5,681 nucleotides of DNA from Planctomycetota bacterium (GCA_030740295.1 JASLXP010001214.1:1-5681); one strand, 5' to 3'. Shown: positions 1-5,681, counted from the first letter of the stretch. Program-made: numbers and translations. The notes: generated by a model not told the origin, from the sequence alone.

Positions 1-518
1 GCGGAAAGCTGGCCGAAGGTCTTGCCTTCAGAAGGGTAGATGAAGAGCGGATCGTAACCGAAACCGCAATCACCATGAGGCTCGAAGGCGATACGTCCCT
101 CCACCTTGCCGCTCACAGTCAAGAGGACTTTCTCGGGGGAAGCCAGAGCAATTACACAGCGAAAACGTGCGGTCCTTGCCGAAGCTTCGACGCCGTCCAG
201 TTCCTCGATCAATTTCTGGTTGTTGGCTGCATTATCGCCATGCCCGCCCGCATAACGCGCGCTGTAGATACCAGGCGCGCCGCCGAGCGCGTCCACCTCG
301 AGACCGGAATCATCTGCCAACACCCATTCGTTCAGATGCCTGGCGAGAGTGATGGCTTTGAGCTCCGCATTCTCTTGAAACGTCGTACCTGTTTCTTCAA
401 CATCTGGCGCGCCGGGGAACTCCGTCAGGCTGACGAGATCGATTGGCAGGTCGGAAAGTATCGCGGCGATTTCGCGCAGTTTGCCGTGGTTGTGCGATCC
501 TGAAATGATTCTTTTCAT
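1..518 (-). CDS. rdgB: RdgB/HAM1-family XTP/dITP diphosphatase, 3' end cut by window edge
   Basis: This enzyme hydrolyses non-canonical purine nucleoside triphosphates (ITP, dITP, XTP) to the monophosphate plus pyrophosphate in the cytoplasm, keeping deaminated bases out of DNA and RNA. I translated the minus strand from ATG at 518-516 and read 172 codons before the edge. Family members have about 195-200 residues, so roughly the last 25, including the conserved SHR region, are outside. Visible family motifs are the N-terminal SxNxxK nucleotide site (S8, N10, K13), EETGTTFQENAELKA (41-55), the catalytic ADDSGLEVDALGGAPGIYSARY block (68-89) with D69 and D70, and GFGYDPLF (152-159) followed by EGKT. 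The start is certain from alignment to the family N-terminus (MKRIISGS), yet no Shine-Dalgarno sequence precedes it. The upstream bases belong to an inverted repeat that ends two bases from the ATG. The gene is divergent from the small basic protein gene. Identification is very secure. Confidence 0.96.
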   Translation of the reverse strand, partial: MKRIISGSHNHGKLREIAAILSDLPIDLVSLTEFPGAPDVEETGTTFQENAELKAITLARHLNEWVLADDSGLEVDALGGAPGIYSARYAGGHGDNAANNQKLIEELDGVEASARTARFRCVIALASPEKVLLTVSGKVEGRIAFEPHGDCGFGYDPLFIYPSEGKTFGQLS

Positions 519-520
519 GA

Positions 521-737
521 AAAGATTTACTGCTGAACTTCTGCGTGGTGTGAGTGTGCACCTCTTAATCTTTATCCTAACGCAGCCTTCGGCCGCAACC
601 GAAGAATTATTACCACGGATGGCAAGGCCATCCCACGGATGGAAACCGTTCTGAACCGTCCGTGGGATGGCTTTGCTATCCGAGGTACTCAATTGAGGGT
701 ACACGCACATGACGCAGAAGTTCAGCAGTAAATCTTT
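521..737. repeat. 217-bp palindromic element with 26-bp perfect inverted ends
   Basis: Bases 521-546 are an exact reverse complement of 712-737 (26 of 26). Similarity continues imperfectly inward: 549-565 resembles the reverse complement of about 695-710, both containing GTGTNNGTGT-like and CCTC-like sequence. Inside lies the strong hairpin at 605-694. The layout is that of a small non-coding palindromic element, such as a MITE or a composite REP-like unit. I found no coding sequence of useful length and no convincing target-site duplication outside the arms (the left flank ends ATGA, the right begins AATCG). The left arm lies two bases upstream of the rdgB start codon. The inverted repeat is seen directly; calling it mobile is inference. 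Confidence 0.8.
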
Positions 738-837
738 AATCGTGCTCTTAATCTTATGACACCAAGGAGATTGAGAGAACGATTACGATAAAGACTAAGA
801 GCCCTGGACTTCATCCTCGGTTGCGGCCGAAGGCTGC
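562..837. repeat. Two further inverted-repeat pairs, not nested in the first element
   Basis: Bases 582-601 are an exact reverse complement of 818-837 (20 of 20; core CCTTCGGCCGCAACCG). The adjacent stretch 562-580 matches the reverse complement of 783-801 at 17 of 19 positions. A third, direct copy of the second motif (CTCTTAATCTTAT) lies at 745-757 and can form a local hairpin with 789-801. The left arms are inside the 521-737 element but their partners are outside it, and both pairs occur in the same left-to-right order instead of mirrored order. They therefore cannot all form one nested hairpin. This looks like several repeat units inserted into or recombined with one another. From 838 to 1053 I see no further repeat of note and no gene. 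Confidence 0.7.
605..694 (+). repeat. Large stem-loop, 27 consecutive pairs as plus-strand RNA
   Basis: Bases 616-642 pair with 656-682 without a break when written as plus-strand RNA: 24 Watson-Crick pairs and three G-U wobbles (621/677, 626/672, 640/658). The apical loop is 643-655. Below the stem, one mismatch (615/683) is followed by four pairs (611-614 with 684-687), a small internal loop, and four more pairs (605-608 with 691-694). The stem includes the palindromic-looking GGATGGC...GCCATCC at 618-632, so the left arm could also fold on itself. There is no T-run after it, so it is not a typical intrinsic terminator. It may be the core of the surrounding repeat element. Confidence 0.75.
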
Positions 838-1053
838 CGTAAGAGTGAGAAATGACTCGTGCGCCGCGCAGAGGCCCGAAGCAAACACTCAAAGACCCGC
901 CTCATTGGGTCCATTGAAATTCAGGTTTAGACCATGCTCCGCGAACGAACACCATTCGCAAGCCGGGCCACTTGCCATCGTCTCGCAAGTCGCTAAGGTT
1001 TTCGCCCTCAAACACGGGAAGCATTCCGGCCTCGATGTCAAAGGAGTTTTCAG

Positions 1054-1293
1054 ATGTCCGTTCATAGAAGCCTTAAATCCACTGCCGCCCTCGCTCGGCA
1101 GCGTAGCGTCCTGACCAGGACAGAACGTCTCAAGATTCTCGAGGAGCAGGAGAAGTGGGAGGAGGGCGATTCCATCCTGGGCCTGCCCAAGGTGAAGGTC
1201 GTCCGAGTCAAACTCGCCAAGAAGAAGAAAGAGAAAGTCGAAGAGGGAGAGGAAGCCGAAGGTGAAGTCGTAGAAGCTGCAGCGGAAGAATAA
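1054..1293 (+). CDS. Small basic protein of the PVC-group type, with acidic tail
   Basis: A 79-residue protein of unknown biochemical role. The N-terminal half, MSVHRSLKS (1-9), RQRSVLTRTERLKILEEQEKW (16-36) and SILGLPKVKVVRVK (40-53), matches my recollection of the 'small basic protein' family of Planctomycetes, Verrucomicrobia and Chlamydiae, which typically shows SLKS, RxxNVLTRAERI and VFGLPKV. The charge is strongly split: the first 60 residues are rich in K and R, including a KKKKEK run at 56-61, while residues 62-79 are almost all E, A, G and V. Family members usually end soon after the basic stretch, so the acidic tail is unusual. An AAGGAG ribosome binding site at 1041-1046 sits seven bases before the ATG and fixes the start. 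An intrinsic terminator 20 bases after the stop makes this a single-gene transcript. A ribosome- or RNA-associated role would be a guess from composition. Family assignment is from memory and was not searched. Confidence 0.82.
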   Translation: MSVHRSLKSTAALARQRSVLTRTERLKILEEQEKWEEGDSILGLPKVKVVRVKLAKKKKEKVEEGEEAEGEVVEAAAEE

Positions 1294-1312
1294 GAACTGG
1301 ATCTGTTGAAAC

Positions 1313-1352
1313 AAGACGTGTCCCGGCCATTCGGTTTGGACACGTTTTTTTT
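1313..1352 (+). terminator. Intrinsic terminator after the small basic protein gene
   Basis: ACGTGTCC at 1316-1323 pairs perfectly with GGACACGT at 1338-1345, and the base of the stem can be extended by three A-U or G-U pairs into the T-tract. The 14-base loop may form a small inner stem (CC/GG). Eight consecutive T residues (1345-1352) follow. It begins 20 bases after the TAA of the upstream gene, as expected for a rho-independent terminator, and separates that gene from the aminotransferase. Confidence 0.9.
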
Positions 1353-1407
1353 GTGATGGCATTTCTTAGAATTGGCATCGACCAAATCCAACCAACCGAC
1401 TTCGCAG

Positions 1408-2514
1408 ATGAAACCTTTCAGAATCGCGGACCGTATGTCTCGGATCGATGCCTCCGGAATCCGGAAGGTCTTCGAGCTCGCGGCCAAGATTGAAGACCCG
1501 ATTAATCTCAGTATCGGCATGCCTGATTTCGATGCGCCCGATCAACTGAAACAGGCCGCCATCAAGGCAATCGAGAATGGCATGAATCGGTACACGGTCA
1601 CTCAGGGCGACGATGGCCTGAGGGTGGCATTGAAGGAGCGGCTCATCGCAGATAAAGGCGTGGACCCGGACGGAGAGATTCTGATTACGTCAGGCGTATC
1701 GGGCGGCATCTTTCTGGCATACCTCGTTCTTGTTAATCCCGGCGACGAGATCCTGCTGCCGGATCCCTATTTCGTCATCTACAAGCACGTGACGAGATTG
1801 CTTGGTGCGACGCCGGTTTACGTGGACACCTATCCTGACTTCAGACTTCGTGAAGAAGACATCCGGCCGCTGATAACTGAAAAGACAAAATTTATCGTAG
1901 TAAACACGCCCTCCAATCCGACCGGTGTGGTTTACTCGAAAGAAGAGCTGGAAATGGTCTCGAAGCTGGCAGCCGACCATGACTTTCTTGTACTCGGCGA
2001 TGAAATCTACGACGAATTTATCTACGACGAGCCGCCGCCCAGCATCGCGTCGATACATCCGGACACGCTGCTGCTTGGCGGCTTTTCCAAGACCTACGCG
2101 ATCACCGGCTGGCGGCTCGGCTATGCGTACGGCCCGCCCGAGATTATTTCAGAGATGGCAAAGCTCCAGCAGTACACCTTCGTCTGCGCGCCCTCGTTTG
2201 CCCAGCACGCGGTTCTGGAAGTCCTGGATTCATTACGCAACGAACAGATGGACGCCTATCGCGAAAAACGCGACCTGATCTACGATGGCCTGAAGGATCA
2301 TTTTGAGGTCGAGAGGCCCGGGGGCGCTTTCTACATCTTCCCCAGGGTGCCCGCCGGCACGGATATGGAATTTGTAGAGACCGCGTTGAAGGAACAGTTG
2401 CTCATCATCCCGGGCAGCGTCTTTTCAGAGAAAGACACGCACTTCAGGATCTCCTTTGCCGCGACCAATGACAACCTGTCGAAGGGGATCGAGATTCTGA
2501 AAGGGTTGGTGTGA
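1408..2514 (+). CDS. Class I/II PLP-dependent aminotransferase (AspC-like fold type I)
   Basis: Cytoplasmic pyridoxal-phosphate enzyme that moves an amino group between an amino acid and an oxo-acid. With the start at ATG 1408 the protein has 368 residues. Diagnostic sites are NTPSNPTG (166-173, PLP-contacting N170), DEIYD (198-202, with D198 and Y201), FSKTYAITGWRLGY (226-239) with the Schiff-base lysine K228 and phosphate-binding R236, and a C-terminal RISFA (347-351) whose R347 should hold the substrate carboxylate. The region around SGVSGG (95-100) lies where the phosphate-cup residues normally are. Substrate is not readable from sequence: aspartate, alanine, aromatic or branched amino acids are all possible. 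The reading frame is open to a TTG at 1372, adding 12 residues, but neither start has a Shine-Dalgarno sequence. I prefer 1408 because homologues begin near MxPFxxxxRMSRIxASGIRK. A TAGAAT at 1367-1372 could be a -10 box, lacking a good -35. The stop overlaps the next gene. Confidence 0.93.
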   Translation: MKPFRIADRMSRIDASGIRKVFELAAKIEDPINLSIGMPDFDAPDQLKQAAIKAIENGMNRYTVTQGDDGLRVALKERLIADKGVDPDGEILITSGVSGGIFLAYLVLVNPGDEILLPDPYFVIYKHVTRLLGATPVYVDTYPDFRLREEDIRPLITEKTKFIVVNTPSNPTGVVYSKEELEMVSKLAADHDFLVLGDEIYDEFIYDEPPPSIASIHPDTLLLGGFSKTYAITGWRLGYAYGPPEIISEMAKLQQYTFVCAPSFAQHAVLEVLDSLRNEQMDAYREKRDLIYDGLKDHFEVERPGGAFYIFPRVPAGTDMEFVETALKEQLLIIPGSVFSEKDTHFRISFAATNDNLSKGIEILKGLV

Positions 2515-3170
2515 GCCTATTCAAGTTCCAAGATAATCGGGACGAACGAGACTATACTTTCCCCATGCAAGCTCATGAGACACTACTCCGCAACGGAGGG
2601 GAGATAGCCCTCCAGAACGCCAGCAGGTTCTTTATGAAAGATGATCCCGTCCACCATACTCTGAAAAACATCTGCGGAAGGCTTCAGGATTTGGATGTCG
2701 ATTACGCTGTCGTCGGCGGGATGGCCCTGGTAGCGCATGGGTATATCCGAACGACGGTGGACGTCGATATTCTCTTGAATCAGGATGGACTCAAGAAAGC
2801 CCATGATGCTCTGGAGGGCCTCGGTTACCGACCCCCGTTTGAGGGAAGCAAGAATCTCAGAGACACACAGACCGGCGTGCGAATCGAATTCCTCGTATCC
2901 GGCGGTTATCCCGGAGACGGTAAACCGAAGCCGGTCATATTCCCGGAACCAAGTGATACGAGCGTTGTGATCGATGGCATCAGTTACTTAAGCCTCAACT
3001 CACTTTTGGAATTAAAACTCGCCTCAGGGATGACCAATCCCGGACGCATTCGCGATCTTGCTGACGTTCAGGAATTGATACGAACTCTGGAACTCCCTGA
3101 AAAACGTGCAGAAGAACTGAATCCGTTTGTCCGTGAAAAATTCGTTGAGCTCTGGGCCGGGATTCATTGA
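2511..3170 (+). CDS. Stand-alone nucleotidyltransferase-fold protein (Pol-beta/MNT or AbiEii-like)
   Basis: A 219-residue protein with a Pol-beta-type nucleotidyltransferase core: YAVVGGMALVAHGYIRTTVDVDILL (65-89), i.e. the GG dipeptide (69-70) followed by DxD metal ligands D84 and D86. A third acidic residue is probably E126 in GVRIEFL (122-128). Residues 160-190 (LSLNSLLELKLASGM...RIRDLADVQELI) resemble the helix with lysine and RDxxDV seen in AbiEii- and MNT-like proteins. Known relatives transfer a nucleotide to proteins, tRNA or small molecules, and some act as toxins or antitoxins. The target here is unknown. The GTG start at 2511 overlaps the aminotransferase stop by four bases (GTGA) and has GAAAGGG just upstream, arguing for translational coupling. 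An alternative ATG at 2565 would remove the 18 least family-like residues and follows a TATACT at 2553-2558, but lacks a ribosome binding site. No HEPN or other toxin-antitoxin partner is adjacent. Confidence 0.83.
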   Translation: MSLFKFQDNRDERDYTFPMQAHETLLRNGGEIALQNASRFFMKDDPVHHTLKNICGRLQDLDVDYAVVGGMALVAHGYIRTTVDVDILLNQDGLKKAHDALEGLGYRPPFEGSKNLRDTQTGVRIEFLVSGGYPGDGKPKPVIFPEPSDTSVVIDGISYLSLNSLLELKLASGMTNPGRIRDLADVQELIRTLELPEKRAEELNPFVREKFVELWAGIH

Positions 3171-3248
3171 ACGGTCAGGCGCAACAGGCAACAATCAGTC
3201 GTCGGCGGTCTTCTCAATCACTGATACTCCATTCGAACAGGAACTCTG

Positions 3249-4835
3249 ATGAACGAATTTGACCTGCAACAGTATGATCTCGATGTGGAACAGGTACTCC
3301 GCAACGCCTCCCCGTCAGCGCTCTACGAAGAGGCCATTCGCCTCGATCCCAATACCACGATTTCCGATACCGGCGCATTGATCGCTTACTCCGGCGACAA
3401 GACCGGACGCTCACCCGGGGACAAGAGGGTCGTCAAGCATCCTGACTCGCAGGACAACGTCTGGTGGGGTCCGGTGAACATAGGCGTTGATGATTCGGTC
3501 TTTTCCGTCAATCGTGAACGTGCCATCGATTACCTTAACACGCGGCAGCAGTTGTATTGCGTAGATGCCTTTGCTGGCTGGGCACCTGACTACCGCCTCA
3601 AAGTGCGCGTCATCTGTGCCCTGCCGTATCACGCGCTGTTCATGCACAACATGCTCATCCGTCCCACAGCGGAGGAGTTGGCGGAATTTGGTGAGCCCGA
3701 CTGCGTCATCTTTAACGCGGGGGAATTCCCTGCGAACAGGTACACCACGGGGATGACTTCGAAGACAAGCGTCGGTCTGAGCCTGGAGCGCGGGGAAGTT
3801 GTGATCCTCGGCACACGGTACGCCGGTGAGATGAAAAAGGCAGTATTCACATTGATGAATTACCTCATGCCCAGGCAGGGCGTTCTGTCCATGCATTGTT
3901 CCGCTACTGCGGACAAAGAGACCGGGCACTCGTCCGTTCTTTTCGGCCTTTCGGGCACAGGCAAGACCACTCTTTCGGCAGATCCCAAACGATTCCTGAT
4001 TGGCGATGACGAGCACTGCTGGACGGACAACGGAATCTTCAACATCGAAGGCGGCTGTTACGCAAAGGCGATCTTCCTGACCCGCGAAGCTGAGCCACAG
4101 ATTTTTGATTCCCTGCGTTTCGGAGCTGTCCTGGAGAACGTCGTGTACGACGAAGCCAGCCATCACGTGGATTTCGGCGACCTGAGCATTACTGAAAACA
4201 CCCGCGGCTCTTATCCCATCGATTACATTCCGAACGCGAAAATCCCCTGCGTTGCGGACCACCCGACCGACATCGTCTTCCTCACCTGCGATGCCTTCGG
4301 CGTGCTTCCGCCGGTCAGCCGACTGACTCCCGAGCAGGCCGAATACCATTTCATCAGCGGGTACACAGCGAAGGTCGCCGGCACAGAAGTCGGAGTTACC
4401 GAGCCGCAGGCAACATTTTCGCCCTGCTTTGGCGGACCGTTCCTCGTCTGGCATCCGGGTAAGTACGCACAATTGCTATCGGAAAGAATCAAGCAACATG
4501 CTGCGAAGGTCTGGCTGATCAGTACCGGCTGGAGTGGCGGCGCCTACGGCACTGGATCGCGCATCAAGCTGCAATACACCCGCGCCATTCTCGATGCTAT
4601 CTACGCGGGGCAACTCTCGGACGCGAAGACAGAACTCGATCCGATTTTTGGTCTGAATGTGGTGGCCGAATGCCCCGGTGTCCCGAACGAACTTCTGATC
4701 CCAGAGAATACGTGGGAAGATAAAGAGCAGTACGAACAGACAGCGCGCAAGCTTGCGGGCCTGCTCGCAGAGAATTTCGCTGCGTACGCGGATGGCGTTG
4801 ATGAAAAAGTCCGAGCAGCCGGGCCCAACGTCTGA
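3249..4835 (+). CDS. pckA: ATP-dependent phosphoenolpyruvate carboxykinase
   Basis: Catalyses oxaloacetate + ATP to phosphoenolpyruvate + ADP + CO2, the entry step of gluconeogenesis; it can run in the carboxylating direction in some anaerobes. The 528-residue length is close to the E. coli enzyme. Residues matching known functional positions are R54 in GRSPGDK, Y191 and K197 in RYAGEMKK, H216 in MHCSAT, the P-loop GLSGTGKTTL (233-242, K239), the metal-binding LIGDDEH (250-256, D253/D254), the EGGCYAK signature (267-273), R319 in ENTRG, and RIKLQYTRAILDAI (438-451) at the adenine pocket. The P-loop form and overall pattern identify the ATP rather than the GTP family. The start is supported by AGGAA at 3239-3243, five bases before the ATG. 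A 78-base gap separates it from the upstream nucleotidyltransferase gene, so it may have its own promoter, though I see no strong box. All catalytic residues appear intact. A 353-codon antisense frame is only its shadow. Confidence 0.98.
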   Translation: MNEFDLQQYDLDVEQVLRNASPSALYEEAIRLDPNTTISDTGALIAYSGDKTGRSPGDKRVVKHPDSQDNVWWGPVNIGVDDSVFSVNRERAIDYLNTRQQLYCVDAFAGWAPDYRLKVRVICALPYHALFMHNMLIRPTAEELAEFGEPDCVIFNAGEFPANRYTTGMTSKTSVGLSLERGEVVILGTRYAGEMKKAVFTLMNYLMPRQGVLSMHCSATADKETGHSSVLFGLSGTGKTTLSADPKRFLIGDDEHCWTDNGIFNIEGGCYAKAIFLTREAEPQIFDSLRFGAVLENVVYDEASHHVDFGDLSITENTRGSYPIDYIPNAKIPCVADHPTDIVFLTCDAFGVLPPVSRLTPEQAEYHFISGYTAKVAGTEVGVTEPQATFSPCFGGPFLVWHPGKYAQLLSERIKQHAAKVWLISTGWSGGAYGTGSRIKLQYTRAILDAIYAGQLSDAKTELDPIFGLNVVAECPGVPNELLIPENTWEDKEQYEQTARKLAGLLAENFAAYADGVDEKVRAAGPNV

Positions 4836-4874
4836 AAGGTCAGGCCTGGGCACGTATCGTAGATCCGATTGGAG

Positions 4875-4931
4875 GTAGGATGGCCGTCTCCCGAAGATAC
4901 AACCTCAGACGGGCGGGGACGCCCATCCTAC
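4875..4931. repeat. GC-rich imperfect palindrome downstream of pckA
   Basis: Bases 4875-4891 pair with 4915-4931: 15 Watson-Crick pairs, one G-U (4889/4917) and one C-C mismatch (4884/4922), around a 23-base loop. The arms read GTAGGATGG at the base and its complement CCATCCTAC. No T-tract follows, so it is a poor intrinsic terminator, although it could protect the pckA 3' end or act as a transcription barrier. The form (short GC-rich palindrome between genes) is that of a REP-like dispersed repeat, which is inference because only one copy is in the window. It starts 40 bases after the pckA stop. Confidence 0.7.
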
Positions 4932-4935
4932 GTAG

Positions 4936-4955
4936 CGCTGGCCTCCAGGCCGGCG
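4936..4955. repeat. Short GC-rich hairpin adjoining the previous palindrome
   Basis: CGCTGGCC at 4936-4943 pairs with GGCCGGCG at 4948-4955 (seven Watson-Crick pairs and one G-U) around a TCCA loop. It follows the 4875-4931 palindrome after four bases, so the two form a tandem pair of hairpins. No T-run follows. From 4956 to 5059 I see no further structure: a TATATT at 4992-4997 could be a -10 box but has no -35 at suitable spacing. Confidence 0.55.
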
Positions 4956-5059
4956 TCTTGCATGTACTGGCGCAGGCCCTGTCCGCCAAGTTATATTCTC
5001 TGGGACCGTCCGGTTGCCCAACACTTCATCACTTTCCTCAATCCACTCAGACACAGCAC

Positions 5060-5681
5060 ATGAGAACTAGCCAGCTCCTGACCGCATGCCTCTCTCTCCT
5101 GCTCCTCTCCAGCTCAGCCCATGCACAGCAACTGGCCGCGGCCGACGCTAAAGCCCAGGCCACACCTGCCGCGTTTCCGCTCGTAGGGCCGGGCGTGCCG
5201 AAGATGAGTTTCAAGAAAGAAGATCTCTTCAAAAACATCGGCGTCATCAGCTCCAAGCTCGGCATCGTTCACGGGCATTCGCTGTTGGCCATGCACAAGG
5301 GCTATCTTGTCATCGTGGGCTCTCGCGACGGTGGCAAAGGCGATGGCAATTTTGCGTTTTATGACATTTCCGACATTCGTGATCCGAAGCTCGTCGCCAA
5401 GTACAACAGCAAAGAAACACTCAATCTGCGTGAGGCACACTCGTACGGTTTCACGGTCGTCGACGGCAAAGACATCGTCGTCATGCTGGCAAAGGACGGC
5501 TTGCAGTTCTGGGACTGGACGGATGTGCGTGCCTGCAAGAGGGTCAGCGAAATGAAACTCCCACCCATGCGCGGTGGGGATTACGCGGGCACGTCCTGGT
5601 GGTCATCGGTGCAGGGCAAGTACGTGTATGTGGGAGGCGCGGATACCGGGCTGCACATTGTGGACGCCAGCGACATCGCGA
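5060..5681 (+). CDS. Secreted LVIVD-repeat (beta-propeller-like) protein, 3' end outside window
   Basis: An open frame from ATG 5060 runs 207 codons to the edge without a stop. Residues 1-22 (MRTSQLLTACLSLLLLSSSAHA) form a clear Sec signal peptide: a basic start, a leucine-rich core and an AHA cleavage site before Q23. Export to the periplasm or beyond is therefore expected. The mature part shows repeating units in which a strand such as GYLVIVG or KYVYVGG is followed by a glycine-rich turn and then an FYDISDIRDPKLV or LHIVDASDIA element. This is the pattern of LVIVD repeats, thought to form beta-propeller blades. Between them, EAHSYGFTVVDGKDIVVMLAKDGLQFWDW is another blade-like unit. Its function and partners cannot be told; no enzyme motif is visible. 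C10 sits in an LTAC sequence, but too close to the N-terminus to be a lipoprotein site. No Shine-Dalgarno sequence precedes the start, which is chosen from the signal peptide. Confidence 0.8.
   Translation, partial: MRTSQLLTACLSLLLLSSSAHAQQLAAADAKAQATPAAFPLVGPGVPKMSFKKEDLFKNIGVISSKLGIVHGHSLLAMHKGYLVIVGSRDGGKGDGNFAFYDISDIRDPKLVAKYNSKETLNLREAHSYGFTVVDGKDIVVMLAKDGLQFWDWTDVRACKRVSEMKLPPMRGGDYAGTSWWSSVQGKYVYVGGADTGLHIVDASDIA

Noticed and set aside
75..503. 142-codon plus-strand frame
   Set aside because: Antisense to rdgB, whose conserved motifs occupy the minus strand throughout this stretch.
519..850. CRISPR array
   Set aside because: The repeats are inverted and irregularly spaced, with no regular direct repeat-spacer pattern and no cas genes.
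970..990. ACTTGC/GCAAGT hairpin in the leader of the small basic protein gene
   Set aside because: A six-pair stem with a nine-base loop is weak and is not near the start codon or a T-run.
889..1520. Two overlapping minus-strand frames over the small basic protein gene
   Set aside because: Low-complexity F/L/S-rich translations are the reverse of the lysine/glutamate-rich gene, and they cross a plus-strand terminator.
3194..3226. Six-base inverted repeat (ATCAGT/ACTGAT) upstream of pckA as an operator
   Set aside because: Short arms and a 20-odd-base spacing are expected by chance.
3411..4472. 353-codon open frame on the minus strand inside pckA
   Set aside because: It lies wholly antisense to a well-conserved pckA, has no recognisable domain or ribosome binding site, and long antisense frames are common opposite GC-rich genes.
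5066..5092. Possible lipoprotein signal (LTAC) in the exported protein
   Set aside because: C10 precedes the hydrophobic core, so there is no proper h-region before it; the AHA site at residues 20-22 is a normal signal peptidase I site.

Overview
The window is bacterial, moderately GC-rich DNA with short operons and ordinary bacterial start signals. The best taxonomic clue is the 79-residue protein at 1054-1293. It resembles the 'small basic protein' family known from Planctomycetes, Verrucomicrobia and Chlamydiae, so a member of the PVC group or a neighbouring uncultured lineage is my inference. The other genes are too widespread to narrow this down.

Layout. On the minus strand, 1-518 holds the first 172 codons of rdgB, a house-cleaning nucleotide pyrophosphatase cut by the window edge. 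Next comes a divergent intergenic region (519-1053). Its first 320 bases are a mosaic of inverted repeats: a 26-bp perfect terminal pair (521-546 / 712-737), a very strong internal hairpin (605-694), and two more arms whose partners lie outside the first element (562-601 with 782-837). The plus strand then carries the small basic protein gene with a strong ribosome binding site and its own intrinsic terminator (1313-1352). After that come a class I PLP-dependent aminotransferase (1408-2514) and, overlapping it by 4 bases, a stand-alone nucleotidyltransferase-fold protein (2511-3170). pckA, an ATP-dependent phosphoenolpyruvate carboxykinase, is complete at 3249-4835. The pckA-downstream spacer contains two adjacent GC-rich hairpins (4875-4931 and 4936-4955). 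The window ends inside a secreted protein that looks like an LVIVD-repeat beta-propeller (5060 onward).

Function. The aminotransferase and PEP carboxykinase would fit together in amino-acid carbon use and gluconeogenesis (amino acid to oxo-acid, oxaloacetate to PEP), but the sequence does not prove that they are one metabolic unit. rdgB and the small basic protein are housekeeping-type genes. The nucleotidyltransferase is translationally linked to the aminotransferase for no reason I can identify.

No gene cluster here is clearly a new system. The least explained material is the repeat mosaic at 519-850, which reaches to within two bases of the rdgB start codon. The coupled nucleotidyltransferase comes next.
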